In this document: positions 1 to 16,932 of the stretch, in pieces
How positions within the stretch are numbered: the stretch's first letter is position 1
Layout of the letters: each line of letters begins with the position of its first letter
Assembly (NCBI GenBank): GCA_001598975.1
Contig: BBXU01002769.1
Span: forward strand, 1 to 55,335
Direction: 5' to 3'
Length of the DNA: 55,335 nucleotides
Source of the DNA: Parachlorella kessleri
Lineage: Eukaryota; Chlorophyta; Trebouxiophyceae; Chlorellales; Chlorellaceae
Program-made: the position numbers and the translations under genes
The notes under the pieces: model-generated
Seen by the model: the letters and a program-made list of their open reading frames with translations, nothing else
Databases searched by the model: none
Told to the model about the DNA's origin: nothing

Positions 1-156
1 CCCCACCACACACACATAAACAGCAACCCACCCACACCACATCCCACTGCTTGTTGCTGCTGGTAATCCCACTTCGCCAGTAGCATGCGTTGCACCAAGG
101 CAGACGGGAAGGACCCCCAAAGGGGACCCCCCACCTAGGTCCAGCAGGAGCCTCAC

Positions 157-5383
<5,227 letters not shown>

Positions 5384-5770
5384 CTGAAAGGTCCGCCGTG
5401 CCGTGTTTGTGACCATCCTGGCTGTATCCACTAGTATATGTAGAACAGGCTGCCCGCCCTATGATCACCGTGCAGCCGCTGCCTTCACTCAACAGTAACT
5501 TGCAAGGCAGGTATTGCGTTGAGTGAAAGCAGGGAGGTTTTGTCAGTGCCGGATTCAAAGGTGCCAGGCTGGCAGGCGGGGACCCTGCAGTATCCCAGCC
5601 CAGTTGCAAGCCCTGGTGCATGGATCACAGTCATCTTGCATTCTTGCCAGTATCGCCGTCTACATATGCAGCACCACATGCCACCGGCAACCCAGCTAAT
5701 ATGGTGATCCACTTCCGCAGCTCCTTGTTGAGTCTAACATAGTGCTTCCCGCGCCTCCATCTACCCAGTG
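5384..5770. promoter_or_regulatory. Compact divergent 5' region of DHFR-TS and TRAPPC6
   Basis: Less than 390 bp separates the first recognised DHFR-TS exon (minus) from the TRAPPC6 start (plus), and this stretch must also hold the missing DHFR-TS first exon. The two genes probably share a bidirectional promoter. I see no clear TATA box or other named element. The call rests on gene orientation only. Confidence 0.45.
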
Positions 5771-7782
5771 ATGAAAGGGGGTCGGGAGTGCAGCGAGAGC
5801 TGCATGGACTACCTGCTGCTGGAGCTGGTGCACCACTACCGCACGCAGGTAGGGACCTTGTAAAATAAATAAATAAATAAATACGTCCAGGGTAGGGGCC
5901 TTGTCATGTAGCAAGGTGCTATAGCGGGGCGGCACTGTAGGGGTGCCCTTTCAGGCGTTGCGAGGGTGGCAGCGGAGCCGGCCCTCCTATGGCCCGCCTG
6001 TTGGTGCGTAGAAGTACCACACTGCCTATGCCAGGGCTCCGATCCCTCGACCTCCTCACCTAATGCACTACTTCGTCAGGACCAGGTCGGAGCTGGTACG
6101 CAGCTGGCAGTGTGAACTCCTCCTGCACTGAAGCTCGCGCCAAAGCTGGCGTAGAAAGCTGCCTCCTGCCATGACATGACGTGGCATGCAGGAGTATGGC
6201 CCCCCTTTGGCAGCTGCCGTGGAGGCCATCGGCCTGCGGGTGGGCAGGCAGCTCATAGAGCGGTACGCCAAGGACAAGGCACCCCTTGTGGACCAGCTGG
6301 AGGTCATGAAATTCCTGTGCAAGGACTTTTGGAGCGAGGTGTTCCGCAAGAATGTGGACAACCTGCGCACCAACAAGCGGTGAGGCTGGCTGCGGGTACG
6401 GCAGCTGGCCTCTTCAGTGCTGAGCTTGGGGGCTGCTGGCAGACGGGATGTGGGAGTGATAGCAGGGGTGGTGGGGAAGGGGGGCCTTGCTAGCTGAGGA
6501 CATGTGGGGAGGGAGCGGATGGGAGTCAGCTGTACTGCGGCTGGTAGTGAGTATGCCTGGCATACACAGGAGTCCAGGAGGGTCAGGGAAGGAAGCAGGC
6601 AGTGTGCCAATGGAAAATAGGGCTTGCAATCATAGGAGAGGGATAAGGTGGGCGGCCCTTTGGGATGGCCCTGCAAGCCACTACCTCGCCTTGTGCGCAT
6701 GGGTATCAGGTTGGTGGTCCTTCCGGCACGGAAGCCAGGTGTGCTTCCACCTTGGGGAATGCCATGCTATGCAGGGGGACCTTTGTGCTGCGGGACAACC
6801 ACTTCCGGTGGCTATCACGGCTGAGCCAGAACCAGGTGTGTGCAGGACCACACCTTCTGGGCCGTAGCTAGAGCTGGGTCTGTGCTTGAACCTACTCTAG
6901 AGACCCTTTCAGGCACTGTGCATGGCCACACTCCTTGGTAGGCTGAGCTCCACCCACATGGCATGGCGACCAGTCCTAGCAGGCGTGGGCAGCCCCACCC
7001 ACACCAGCAGCGCAGTCCTCCTGGCGACTGCTCACCCCCTTTCCTTCCACACCCGCTCCTCCGTAGGTGCCAGCCGCTGTCGGCCAGGGGCCCCAGCCGC
7101 CTCTCCCCCTTCAAACCTCCTGGCGGCTGCTCACCCCCTTTCTCCCCACATTGGCCCTTTCTGTAGGTGCCAGCCGCTGTTGGCCAGGGGCCCCAGCCGC
7201 CCCTCCCCCGCCAAGAGCTGGCGGCGGACTACCTCCACTTGCCCTGCGCCCTCATACGTGGGGCACTGCTGCAGCTGGGCCTGGAATGCACCGTCAGCGC
7301 TGATGCCAGCAACCTGCCGCAGTGCGAGTTCACAGGTGTGGGTTTCGGAGGGTGGATGGGGGTTTTGGGGGCGGCGACAATGCTGGCTGGAATGGAGTAA
7401 TACCGTGTTTGGGATGTCCAAGGTGAAGCAAACTGACACAGTGTCAAGTGATGGGGTCGGGCGTGGTAACTGGAGCCAAGGAAGCAACAAGCTATCGGTA
7501 TAAAGACATGGGGCAGGTAGCGGGAGCTAGGAGTATCTGGTACGCTGCTACAGCTATGCCTGAATTGCCAGGGTACATGGCAGTTGCGTAAGGTGTATGT
7601 GATAGTTAGGTGTGCTTAATGCTGGGCGCTGCTGTAGCTATGTTCACAACGTGCTGGTAGCGCGGTTATGGGCAACAGGGCAAGAACAGCAGGCTGCTGC
7701 ATGGGGGTGAGAATAGGGCAGGAATCTCAACAGACTGTCCACATCCCTTGCTGCAGTTGTGATCAAGGCACAGCCGCGGTAG
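5771..7782 (+). CDS. TRAPPC6: TRAPP complex subunit 6 (Trs33, Bet3-fold)
   Basis: Small Bet3-fold subunit of the TRAPP tethering complexes, which activate Ypt1/Rab1 and act in ER-Golgi traffic. Exons 5771-5848, 6192-6379, 6775-6835, 7167-7335 and 7757-7782 give 173 residues, close to the usual family length of about 160-170. Diagnostic blocks are GLRVGQ-like GLRVGRQLIERYAKD, VMKFLCKDFW and NVDNLRTN (residues about 45-89), VLRDNHFRWL, then the IRGALLQLGLECTVSA segment and the C-terminal VVIKAQPR. The chosen ATG follows the short spacer to DHFR-TS; an upstream coding exon is not excluded. Exon 4 starts with VPAAVGQGPQPPLP, which is not typical of the family, and is preceded by a tandem copy of its own acceptor region (7021-7110), so its exact 5' boundary is the least certain part. 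Confidence 0.9.
5862..5882. repeat. (AAAT)5 microsatellite
   Basis: Five AAAT units just after the donor of TRAPPC6 exon 1, within the first intron. A TGTAA lies immediately before it at 5859-5863, a possible premature poly(A) signal. Confidence 0.9.
7021..7206. repeat. 100-bp tandem duplication spanning the TRAPPC6 exon 4 acceptor
   Basis: Two units, 7021-7110 and 7121-7206. Each has a pyrimidine-rich stretch, a TAG acceptor and the exon start GTGCCAGCCGCTG. The second is adjacent to conserved coding sequence and is taken as the real acceptor (exon start 7167). Splicing at the first (exon start 7067) would shift the frame. Confidence 0.85.
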
Positions 7783-8731
7783 CGATCACCCGCTCCACAG
7801 CACCAGCTGCTGCGATGAGGCACAGCACATGGCGGCATCTGGGGAGCCGCCATGCTAGGTGCCGTCGCAGCAGCTCTAGCCATAGCTGTGGCCGCAGGTG
7901 TTTGCACCTTGTAAGAGCGGCCGCACCGGCTCCCTGGCATGCTCTGCTTTGCCAGGCGGGCGCGTGCTTTGAAACTAGAGGAGATGCGTGACACCCGATG
8001 GAATGCCCCTGCTTTGGCATGGACTTGAAGCGGGGCGGGCTGCGCATTCTTCTTGTGCAATCCAAAGACATAGACGGACTCTGTATACCGTTTGACAGCA
8101 CTAGTGCCCCATACTGAGTCCTGAGGGGTGGGGGCTTCTTGTGGCTGAGGTTGCAGCCACGAGGCTTGAGGTTGTAGGGCTAGGCTTGGGCTTAGGTTGG
8201 CATGGGAAGCCTTGCGCCGCATGCTAAGGCAACCAGGTGCAGTGTTATATATGCTGGTTAGTTGGGCTTCAAGGAGAGGTTAACCGTGGATGAGGAGTTA
8301 CCAGCGCATGTATGAGTTAACTAGCCTGCAAGCTATCCACCTCCAACACAGCACCGGCAGCATCATTGAAAATTGCAGCCGTTCCTGCCAGCAGGTCAGG
8401 CAGCTCAAGCGTGGCCCTGCCTGGGACAACCAAGGCTAGTCACCAATTTGTCCATCCCACACCTGCTTGGCTTCTACGCAACAGCTTACTAATGCGCATC
8501 CCAGCCTGACCTGTGGTCATGGGTACCTCCTGGCATGTATGTTCGGCCCCACTTGTGCAAAATAATAACCGGCAGCATGGTCAGCACACTGTCCCTATCT
8601 TAGGCTATGCCAGCTGTGTCAAATCTCCCAGAACTCTGCGATGGTGCACGCCAGCTTGGGCTGAGCCTCGGACTGCTGGGCGATTCCACACCTGCGTGGC
8701 GGTAGTCAATTAACCACCGCGCTCCCGGCTG
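7783..8731. other. Convergent 3' flanks of TRAPPC6 and PPIH
   Basis: No gene is supported here. A 192-codon minus-strand open frame (7644-8222) has no recognisable domain, overlaps the TRAPPC6 end and looks like a GC-rich chance frame. The segment 8619-8661 is a diverged copy of the PPIH C-terminal coding end (8732-8774), 113 bp away, and lies beyond the PPIH stop codon. Confidence 0.6.
7910..7914 (+). terminator. TGTAA poly(A) signal candidate for TRAPPC6
   Basis: TGTAA, the usual poly(A) signal of volvocalean algae, lies 128 bp past the TRAPPC6 stop codon on the coding strand. Confidence 0.5.
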
Positions 8732-11419
8732 TCACATCTCCCCGCACTCCGCAATGGTGCACGCCAGCTTGGGCCGGTTGTTGGGCCCCGTCTGCACCGC
8801 CTCCAGCTTGCGCACCACCAGCATGCCGTCACCAAGCACCCGCCCAAACACCACGTGCTTGTTGTCCAGCCACTCTGCATGCAGGGGAGGGTGGAAAAGT
8901 ATATTAAGGTAGCTACAGCGACCCGCCCAAAGACCACGTGCTTGTTGTCCAGCCACTCTGCATGCAAGGGGGGGACTGCCAGGGGTGGAAGAGATTGGTT
9001 ACATGACACCAACACCCGGTCTAAGACCACATGGCTGTTGCCCAGCCGGCCAGCCATTCAGCAGCTGGGAAACTTTTATAGCAGCCCCCAGATTGCCGGA
9101 GGGAAAATCCCATCCGCCTTGTGCCAGCTCTAACCAGCAAAGTGCACATAGGGACTTTAGCCCAAATCACACACCAAAGATATTCCAATGTCGTGGATAG
9201 AACCCCTAACTACAGCGGCTGTCATGCTATCTACTGTTGTCACCCACATTGCTTCCCTCTAATTTACGGTTCAGTACACAGCAACAGCACCCCAGGAAGG
9301 TGCCTGGTCAGGCTGCTGCGACACCAGGGCGGATGGCAGCAGCTGCCTCGGCCTCGCCTGCTTCCAATGATGGTGGTGGCTAGTGCCATGAAAGAGGTAG
9401 GGGCGAACAGTAATGACCTGTCTCAGGCAAGCCCCAGAGCACAACTGCACCGCCCCAGTCACTACAGTTCGCCTTTCAACTCTGTTCACACGACCAGCCA
9501 CCCTGGCGAGGTACTGACCTGTCTTGGCGCAGGTGATGAAGAACTGGCAGCCGTTGGAGTTGGGGCCGCTGTTGGCCTACACCAGGCAAAGCGCAGGTGA
9601 CAGCAACCATCAGCGGCAGACAGCGGAACCGAAGCGTGCTAGTTACCGTCACACAGGCGCACACAGGCAGAGGAGCCCCTAAGGTGACTTCACAGCGGCC
9701 CTGGCCTGCAAGCCTCTCCCCTGCCTGTAAAGGGCTCTGGGCCAAGCCAGCTACCACCAAGCACTTAGCAACGCTGGCTCACGCGGCATTTGAGTGTCAA
9801 AAGGACAAAGAGCAGGTGAAACTGCGACACGTGAAGTCTCCATACCAGATCCAATGAGAAGGTAAAGTCAATGCTTTCCCACTCACTGAAGATAAGAGCC
9901 CCGGGCCTGTATGCTTGCCAATGAAGTTCTCGTCATCGAACCTGCTGCCATAAATACTCAAGCCGCCCGTGCCGTCCCCCTGCATTGCACCCGCAGCCCA
10001 AGGACATCAGCAAGCAAGCACCAGGCAGAGCCAGCAAGCAAGCATTGCAGGCATGCAGTGCATCCATAAAGCACATATAAGCAGGCTGGCCGCCAATTAG
10101 GCAGTGTCACCGGTAGCGTGCCCATGCTGAGTATGCTCCTGTCAGGTTGGGATCCAAGCACTAGGCACTGCATTTCCACTGCAAGCTTGCCCATCTGTCG
10201 TGGGTGCAAGGAGCCCCCGCCGCCCAGCTGCCCCTACATTCCCCTCATCCCCACTGGCTGCTCCTTGAGAAAGGGCAGGGTGTATGAATTGGCTTTTCCC
10301 TTGCATCACCTTTAGAAAATCGCCACCTTGGATCATGAACCCCTTGATTATCTGCACCCAACCGGGAAGGACACTGTTGCGCCATGGAATATGCTCATAG
10401 CACAGTTGAACGCTGAGTGTGCATGAGGACACCAGCCTCTTCCCGCAGGTTGCCCCTGCCAGGAGAGATTGGACGCAAGCTCTACACCAAGCCATTTTTA
10501 TGTATGAAGCGGGACTGGAGGGGTCCATCCAGGTGGCACATGGCACAACACATGGCACGACATTACCGTCTCACCCACCCGGTGAAATAAGGAGCCCTTG
10601 TATCCGGTAGGGACGCCCCCTCGCCTACACAGCATCCAGGCAAGTGCTGGCTCGACCCTAGCCCGCTTAGCTGGCAGCTTGTAACCTTAGGATTCCTAAG
10701 GAGGCACGCCCAGGGTCCAAACCAAAACTCTTTCACATCCAAGCACTGACCCTGTTGTCCCACTATATGCTGGTTGCACAGCCACTGCAAGTGCTGGCGA
10801 CCAGCACAGGCAATGCATGGCAACAGTAGCAGGACGAAGCTTATGAATACGCTTTCCCCAGCTTCCAAAACAACCTCCCCTCCCCCTTCCGCTCAAAGAC
10901 CCCATGGGGTGCAGCTGGCATCGCGGCATCTTTTATGGGGGACACAGATGGGGCAGCGTGGAGAAGGAAGGCTTGGATTACAACTAGCAACCTCCCCATG
11001 GGACATCAAGTATACTTGGCAGATCCCCACTGCGCAGCGGCGGCCCCCCACCTCTTCTCCCAAAACAAACACACACCATCGACCAGCGAACCACCTCACC
11101 TGAACTCTCCAGTGCATAGCTGCCGAAAGTTCTCGGCAGTCTTTGGGCAGATGTCTGCAAACAGTTCCATCTTTATCCTGCCGGCTGGCTGACCCCCAAT
11201 AGCAACATCTGCACTCGCACAGAGAGGGGTAACTAGTAGCTCTTGGGTAGTGCTATCTGAAAGGCCTGGTTGCAAAGGGAAGGCAAGTCATATCGCACTC
11301 TGGGCATGCACTTGGTGCAGCGGGCGCAAAATCAGTTGCTTGTATCAGGTCTTACCGAAGAATACAACTGGGTTCTCTGGCTTAGGCTGACGTATATGCC
11401 ACTGCTCCCCTGCTGCCAT
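8732..11419 (-). CDS. PPIH: Cyclophilin H-type peptidyl-prolyl cis-trans isomerase
   Basis: Cyclophilin that in other eukaryotes binds the Prp3/Prp4 proteins of the U4/U6 snRNP. Exons in reading order 11356-11419, 11100-11208, 10579-10624, 10310-10351, 9887-9979, 9519-9576, 8732-8874 give 184 residues (human PPIH has 177). Visible motifs: ENPVVFFDVAIGG at the N-terminus, [20 protein letters not shown], the active-site core [16 protein letters not shown], the [15 protein letters not shown] block, [10 protein letters not shown], and the C-terminal TGPNNRPKL...ECGEM. That tail and the NPVVFFDV start point to the H subtype rather than cyclophilin A. The first exon encodes a short charged leader, [14 protein letters not shown]. 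The last intron carries at least one clear copy of the exon 7 acceptor, so alternative or aberrant splicing is possible. Confidence 0.93.
8841..9060. repeat. Tandem copies of the PPIH last-exon acceptor
   Basis: The start of PPIH exon 7 with its acceptor (8841-8891) is repeated nearly intact at 8924-8973 (period 83) and weakly at about 9020-9060. The second copy keeps a perfect CAG acceptor and would encode [13 protein letters not shown] before leaving the family frame. Confidence 0.85.
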
Positions 11420-12118
11420 TGTTGACAACAGAGAAGCAAAGCACGTCTTGACACTGGGTAATCAAGCACTGGCGGTGACAGGGATGGGGTTGGAAGGGCT
11501 GCTGCCGCGTTACAAGAGAGATGTTGATAGCAGTGATCACACCAGGCAACGGTGACGCAGTAGCACACAGAAGTTAGGGAAGATGCTCGGTTTGCTGGGC
11601 TGCAAACAGTCAAACAGTACCCATGCTATAGTATGCAGAAAGAATTCAATGCTGGTAAAATGTCTATGCGATGGATGCCCATCAGTCAGGGAGGAGAACA
11701 ACCCGCCCTGCCACGCCTGCTGTGCTTCTTCGAGCCAGGTAATCACGTGGAGTCCATACCCGAAAGCTCACTAGTTCATGGCAAGCATCGACATGCTAGG
11801 TATCGGATGACAGGCCTAGTCGATAAGCAACTTGACCGATAGCCAAGTGTTCGCCCTTGTTGGCAAAGCAAGACTCGCTCATTATACACAGGGGCTTTAA
11901 AAAGTTGTCTTGCTTAGCATACGTGTAGCAAACCCTACCGGTGGGTGTGAGAACTGGAGGGCGCCAGCTTACGAGAGAGGGGAGGAGGGAATAATCCTAA
12001 GGGGATGCGTAGCCGATGATAGGACGGCTTCACGCTGCGCTTTTCAAGTGCCTAGATGGCCTTCCTTGAGAAGCTGATCAGCCTAGCCAAAGAGGAGAAG
12101 TAAGGCCCTGAAGTCTGG
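11420..12118. promoter_or_regulatory. Divergent 5' region of PPIH and the SnRK2-like kinase
   Basis: About 700 bp between the PPIH start (minus) and the assigned kinase start (plus). It contains a short open frame from ATG 12055 (15 codons, MAFLEKLISLAKEEK), which could be an upstream ORF or an extra 5' coding exon. Its potential GTAAGG donor does not fit the phase of the next exon. Nothing else is recognised. Confidence 0.4.
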
Positions 12119-15100
12119 ATGGTGCTGGCCATCACTGCCGGTGCTCTCTTGCTGACAGCAACTGAAGAATACTTGGAGAGGTACCACAGCTGCTTTCTGT
12201 CAGAGACGGACCCAGTGAAGGGCCACTTTGTCAGCTGCAGGGGCCTTCTTGCCGTGGACCAGTCTGTCAAGCAAGTTGGACCCTATGAGCAGGTTTGTGG
12301 GCAGTAGCCGTGGCCACGTTTAAGGCTTCACTAGCGGGATATGTACGGTCCCAGCGTGCTGCATGGCCTCGGACCACACTACTGCTGGACGCCTGCAGAC
12401 CCGCAATTCATAACTTGGTACTTATTCTTGGCGTTGCGGCGGGTTACTGAGTCGCAGGCAGCCTGAGATAGGGTTGCTATGCTAGTCAATGCCAGTGACA
12501 GTACACAGTCCAAGGTAGGGGACCTAGCTCTGCGATGCAGGTTGCCGTGCTGGGGGCTGGGACATATGGGCTCGTGATCAAGGCGGTGGACTCAACAAAC
12601 CCCCAGCAAAGCCCTGTGGCCATCAAACTCCTCCCTCGAGGCGCCTTTGTGAGTTCCCTTTGACAGCCCCTGCTGCCGCTACCAAACACGATGATCGCGC
12701 ATGCAGCTGCGGAAGGAAGATCCATTGTTATGGCATCTGGTGTTGTCGGTGCTGGTGGCAAAGGAGTGGCGCAGGGCTTTGCATAATCAACAATCAGTCA
12801 CCGCTTTCGATATATATTGGAGTTAGAAGCGATTGTTCTCGATGCTGCGTGGTGGCAGGTCAAGGAGTACCGGCGCTACGTGCTGCGAGAAATCCTGCAC
12901 CATGGCAACTTAAAGCACCCCTTCATCATCCAGCTGAGGGAGGTGTTCACCACGCCCCAGTACCTGGCCATCGTCATGGACTACGCGCAGGGAGGCAACC
13001 TGCAGAGGTGAATTAATAAAAATCCCAATCAAGAAAGAGAACCTGCAGAGGTGAATTGGTAAAGAAGTTAATGAAGAAGGAAACCCTGCAGAGGTGACCC
13101 TCAAATGGCTATGGCACGGAACAGGCGTGTGTGTGTGGAATTTGTGCTAGCTTAGCAAACAGTCATGCGTCCAGCCCTGTCAGTACACTTCACCCTCAAA
13201 CCTTGCCTTTGTTTGCACTTCCTGCCAGCAATAACAAGTACTCGTTATTGTGCCTGATGCAGCAACCTGCAGGGATAGGGGTCAGTTAGTCACTCCACCT
13301 GTGGCCGGCGGCAGGGACATCTGCTGCTGCCTGCCTGCATGGGCAGTGGCTCCCTAACCCCTGGACTAGGTCTATTACAAGGGGTCCCCCTCATCTTTGC
13401 AATCATTTTTCTGGTGTCAATTGATGCGGGTGCGGACTGTGGGTGGTGTAGGTTCCTTGCGGACCGGTGTCCGGGGCAGCGGCTGTCTGAGCAGCAGTCT
13501 CGCTGGCTGTTCCAGCAGCTCATCATAGGCCTTGACTTCTGCCACAAGATGGTGAGCTGGGACACAGGCGGGTATAGCTTGTGTTACGGTTAGGGGCGTG
13601 TTATGGACAAGGAGCGGTTGGGCGGATGGGTGGGGTGGGGTGGTGAGGGGTCCAGGTAAGGGCTGTAGTCTGCTAAATGTGCTCTCCCAAGAGAGTGGAG
13701 TTAGGCCCTGGCAGCGTTGCAACTGGGTCGGCTTCAGCCTGGGGTTTCTGAGTCGCTGCCCAGCTTTCCTTCCACAATGTGGCTTGGCCTTGCCTTGCAC
13801 TTCTGCAACTGAATGGTGAAGCTGGTGTGGCGTACAGTACCTAGCCGGATGGCTTCATCCAAAGGCTGAGAAAGCTACGGGTGACCCTCACAATTTCTTA
13901 CCTCAGGAGGCCACGGCCCCCTTGGTCAAGCCGATGGCCCTTGTAAGACAGAGGAATTCCAAGGTTACGGGCTGTGGGAATTGGGATGACCAGTCTGACT
14001 TGTGTTGGCAGGGCGTGGCAAACCCACCCGTGAAGTGAAGATGGACACCCTGTCGCTGGGTGCAAACTTTCTTTGGTAACGTTGCTGTTGGATGTTGATT
14101 ACCCAATGTGACCTTGTGCTGCAGGGCGTGGCGAACCGCGACCTGAAGCTGGACAACCTGCTGCTGGTGCGGGATCCCCAAAGCGGCAACCCCCTGCTGC
14201 GCATCTGTGACTTTGGCTACTCCAAAGTAAGGCAGCGGAAGCTGTGGTCAGGCTGGCAGGGGCAGGGGCCACTTGCTGGTAGGGGCAGCATGCAAGGGTT
14301 GGGTGCTGGGGGTAGGGGGAAGGCAGGCTTAAGGGCGGCAGGTTTTAGGTGCTCGTCTTGCAGTGCCTGCACTTTCTGCGGCATGGGCTTGAGGAGGGCG
14401 AACTTGGCGCCTGCTATGTACAGCTGTTAAGGTAGCCCCTTGCATCTGTGCGGGCACATTCATGCTACTCCCAGCATGGGCACCCTCTCAGGGAGCCATG
14501 GGACTCCCTTAATGGTTGCGGATGTTAAAGCCGGAACCCAAATGTGCTGTGCAACCTAATCGGAAGGAGCTGCTGCTGCTGTGTGTGCCGTGTGCAGCAT
14601 GACCGCAGCAGCACGCTGCAGACCCAGGTGGGCACGCCTGTCTACATGGCACCAGAGGTCGTCTTGATGAGCAGGGACTACGACACAAAGGTGGGTGGCT
14701 GGCGAGTGGCCGGGCTCCCGTTGTGTTACTTCTGCAACTGACAGGGAGGCGGGGAGGGGGAAAGGGGCGCGCCCTAGTGTAGCCCAGACAGCACTCAGAC
14801 TTGCGTGTTTTTTTAAGGCTATCCTGCCTACATATCAAGTAAGAAGTATCGGGTCCTCCCTCACTAGAAGAAGACGTGTACACCTGACCATCACTCTGTG
14901 CGGCACCCGTGTTTGGGGACCACCCTGAAACTCCAACAAATGCGACTGCCCTCTAGTCACTCATGCCGCCATGACACCTGCTACAGAAAGCCGACGTATG
15001 GAGTTGCGGCATCATTCTCTACGCCATGATGTTTGGGTACTACCCTTTCAACCCCAAGGACCCCCGGCTGCCCGCCAGAATGATGGAGGGGAACCTGGTG

Positions 15101-16178
15101 TACCCCTCTGAGGTCTCCACAAGCGAGGAGTGCAGGTCGCTCATAGCAGGCAAGTCGAGCATAGCAGGCAAGCCGGCTGGTATGGTTTGGGAGAGATTAC
15201 CGCTCCCTTGCATGCTTTGTAAATTAGTACATCAAGCAGGCATGACCCTGCCCGGGAAAGACAGCCACATTGCGGCCCACATGCGAGGCCCGCCTTGCCA
15301 GGGTTGGCAAATTGACTCCTCTCCCCATCAATACCCTGGCTCTCTGATGTGCCGGGGATGTATCGCACGGACATGCTTGGTGCTACTCTGTCCACCGGAG
15401 CATGCAGCATTGGATTTGCTGGCGTGCTATCAACATCAGTCCCTGGTAACTCCAAGCCCTGCCATGCCTGTGCAGGTATGCTGCGGCCTAACCCGCAGCA
15501 GCGCATGGGTGTGGACCAGGTTCTGGAGCACCCGTGGTTCCTGGCAGACCTGCCAGAAGGAGCGCTGACAATGAATAGCTGGTACCTGGAGCATGTAGCA
15601 CCCCTGGAAGATGTAAGTCGGCACACCATGACGGGGAGTTGGTTTTTGAATCTTTCTTCATACCAACCTGGACTGTCTGCCTGCCTGGTCCGCGCCGTGT
15701 GCAAGTTGCTGCAGAAGGGAATGCACGGCCAGGGCTGACAGCACTGAGCCCACGAGCTTGCATACCTCTAGTGCATGCTTGAGCCAGGGGGAGGCACGGT
15801 TGTTCATAGCCGCGTGGACCGCTGGCCTGCTCTCCCCTGGGCATTTCCAGCAGGAGTCTCAGCCTCGTCTTGTCACAGCAGCATTGCTATGTTGCCATTC
15901 CAGAGGCGCAGAGGTCTTGTGGTGTTCGCTGGGCTAATGTGTGTACTTCCGCATTAGGGTGCTGCGCGAGAGCCTGTGCAATCTCCATATGAGCACTTCC
16001 ACCTGCCAGCGCCCCTTTGGGGAAACCTTCCATGGGACACGAGCGAGTCCAAACTCTTAGGATCTGTAATAGTGCTTACATGGCCCTGCTTCAGAGAGTG
16101 GAGCTGGTGCAGTCTATCGTGGATGCGGCAGCAGCACCTGGGCGAGAGGGAGAGCCGGGCTTAGGCTGCGCCTTCTGA
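12119..16178 (+). CDS. SnRK2-like serine/threonine protein kinase
   Basis: Exons 12119-12292, 12541-12648, 12859-13007, 13452-13551, 14125-14226, 14598-14690, 14987-15149, 15476-15612 and 16095-16178 give 369 residues. Kinase motifs: G-loop LGAGTYG (62-68), VAIK Lys about 87, catalytic loop NRDLKLDN (181-188), ICDFGYSK (204-211), [10 protein letters not shown] and [19 protein letters not shown]. The DFGYSK motif and the HPWFLADLP end of the domain are SnRK2/SnRK-like; a short VQSIVDAA helix near the C-terminus resembles the SnRK2 box. SnRK2 kinases act in osmotic and nutrient stress, including sulfur response in algae (family knowledge). The HRD histidine is replaced by Asn. The N-terminal 58 residues are not conserved family sequence and the start is tentative. 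The intron 15150-15475 begins with GC. Confidence 0.87.
12998..13096. repeat. Triplicated exon end and donor in the kinase gene
   Basis: The donor-spanning string AACCTGCAGAGGTGA occurs at the end of exon 12859-13007 and again about 43 and 85 bp downstream, the last copy with one inserted base. In-frame stops follow at once, so using the later donors would truncate the kinase. Confidence 0.85.
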
Positions 16179-16932
16179 AGCAGGGCATCAGCCATATGGG
16201 TTGAGGCCTGGGGAGGGCTTTGGAGTAAAGTTTTGGCAGCCAGCACTGTCAGCAATGTCTCTCTCTTGAAAGCTGTCTTGTTGCGCCTATGTCACAAGGT
16301 GCTCTTGCCCATGCCTCGTCCCTGACGATAGCGCTTTGAGCAAGGCCAGGAGTCTTGCCACCTGCTGGGATTGGAAAATATCTATGGCCTGGTTTTGCTC
16401 CACCTTGCGACAGTCGAGTGCCGTGGGTATTTGTCATTTGTGCTGACACCCTATGCAGAGGCTGTATACCCAGCCTGCTGCAAGGTGTACCACGGACCGT
16501 TGCATGTCCTGCGCTTTGGCTTGTCAACTTTGCATACCATAAATGCCTGCCTGCCTGCAAATACTCTAGCTGCCTGCCCTGGGTTTTGTCCCTTCATAGG
16601 CATGCGCAGTGTTATAAGTTGATCTCCTTGTAAAAAGAATGCGAAGCTACCGGCGTCCTAGAGGAGATGCTTGCCATGTAGGGCGGGAAGAGGAGGAAGG
16701 GCGCGCCGGCGCGCTGCCTCATGATGGGCACGCGTGACCTGATGTTAGAAGGGACTTCGGAACCCTTATCAAGTGTCGCTGACAGTCTTGCTCCCAGGGT
16801 TGGCAGCACCCAAGATGCGGGATCGAATAAGACTGCTCCTTGTTTCAGGCGTTTTAGCTCACATAGTCTTGGGTAAAGCAAGGTCGCAGGGAAAAGCGTC
16901 CGTTTAGAAGCAGTGAGGCTGCCCAGGCCGCG
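16179..16932. other. Spacer between kinase and ankyrin gene
   Basis: Contains the kinase 3' UTR and the promoter of the downstream gene. A TGTAA is noted separately. No coding block or RNA gene is recognised. Confidence 0.5.
16629..16633 (+). terminator. TGTAA poly(A) signal candidate for the kinase gene
   Basis: TGTAA about 450 bp past the kinase stop codon and 300 bp before the next start codon. Confidence 0.4.

Noticed and set aside
7644..8222. 192-codon minus-strand open frame
   Set aside because: No domain, overlaps the TRAPPC6 end and 3' flank, composition typical of a chance frame in GC-rich DNA.
12055..12099. MAFLEKLISLAKEEK as the kinase N-terminus
   Set aside because: The only plausible intron to the next exon breaks the reading phase; kept as a possible upstream ORF.
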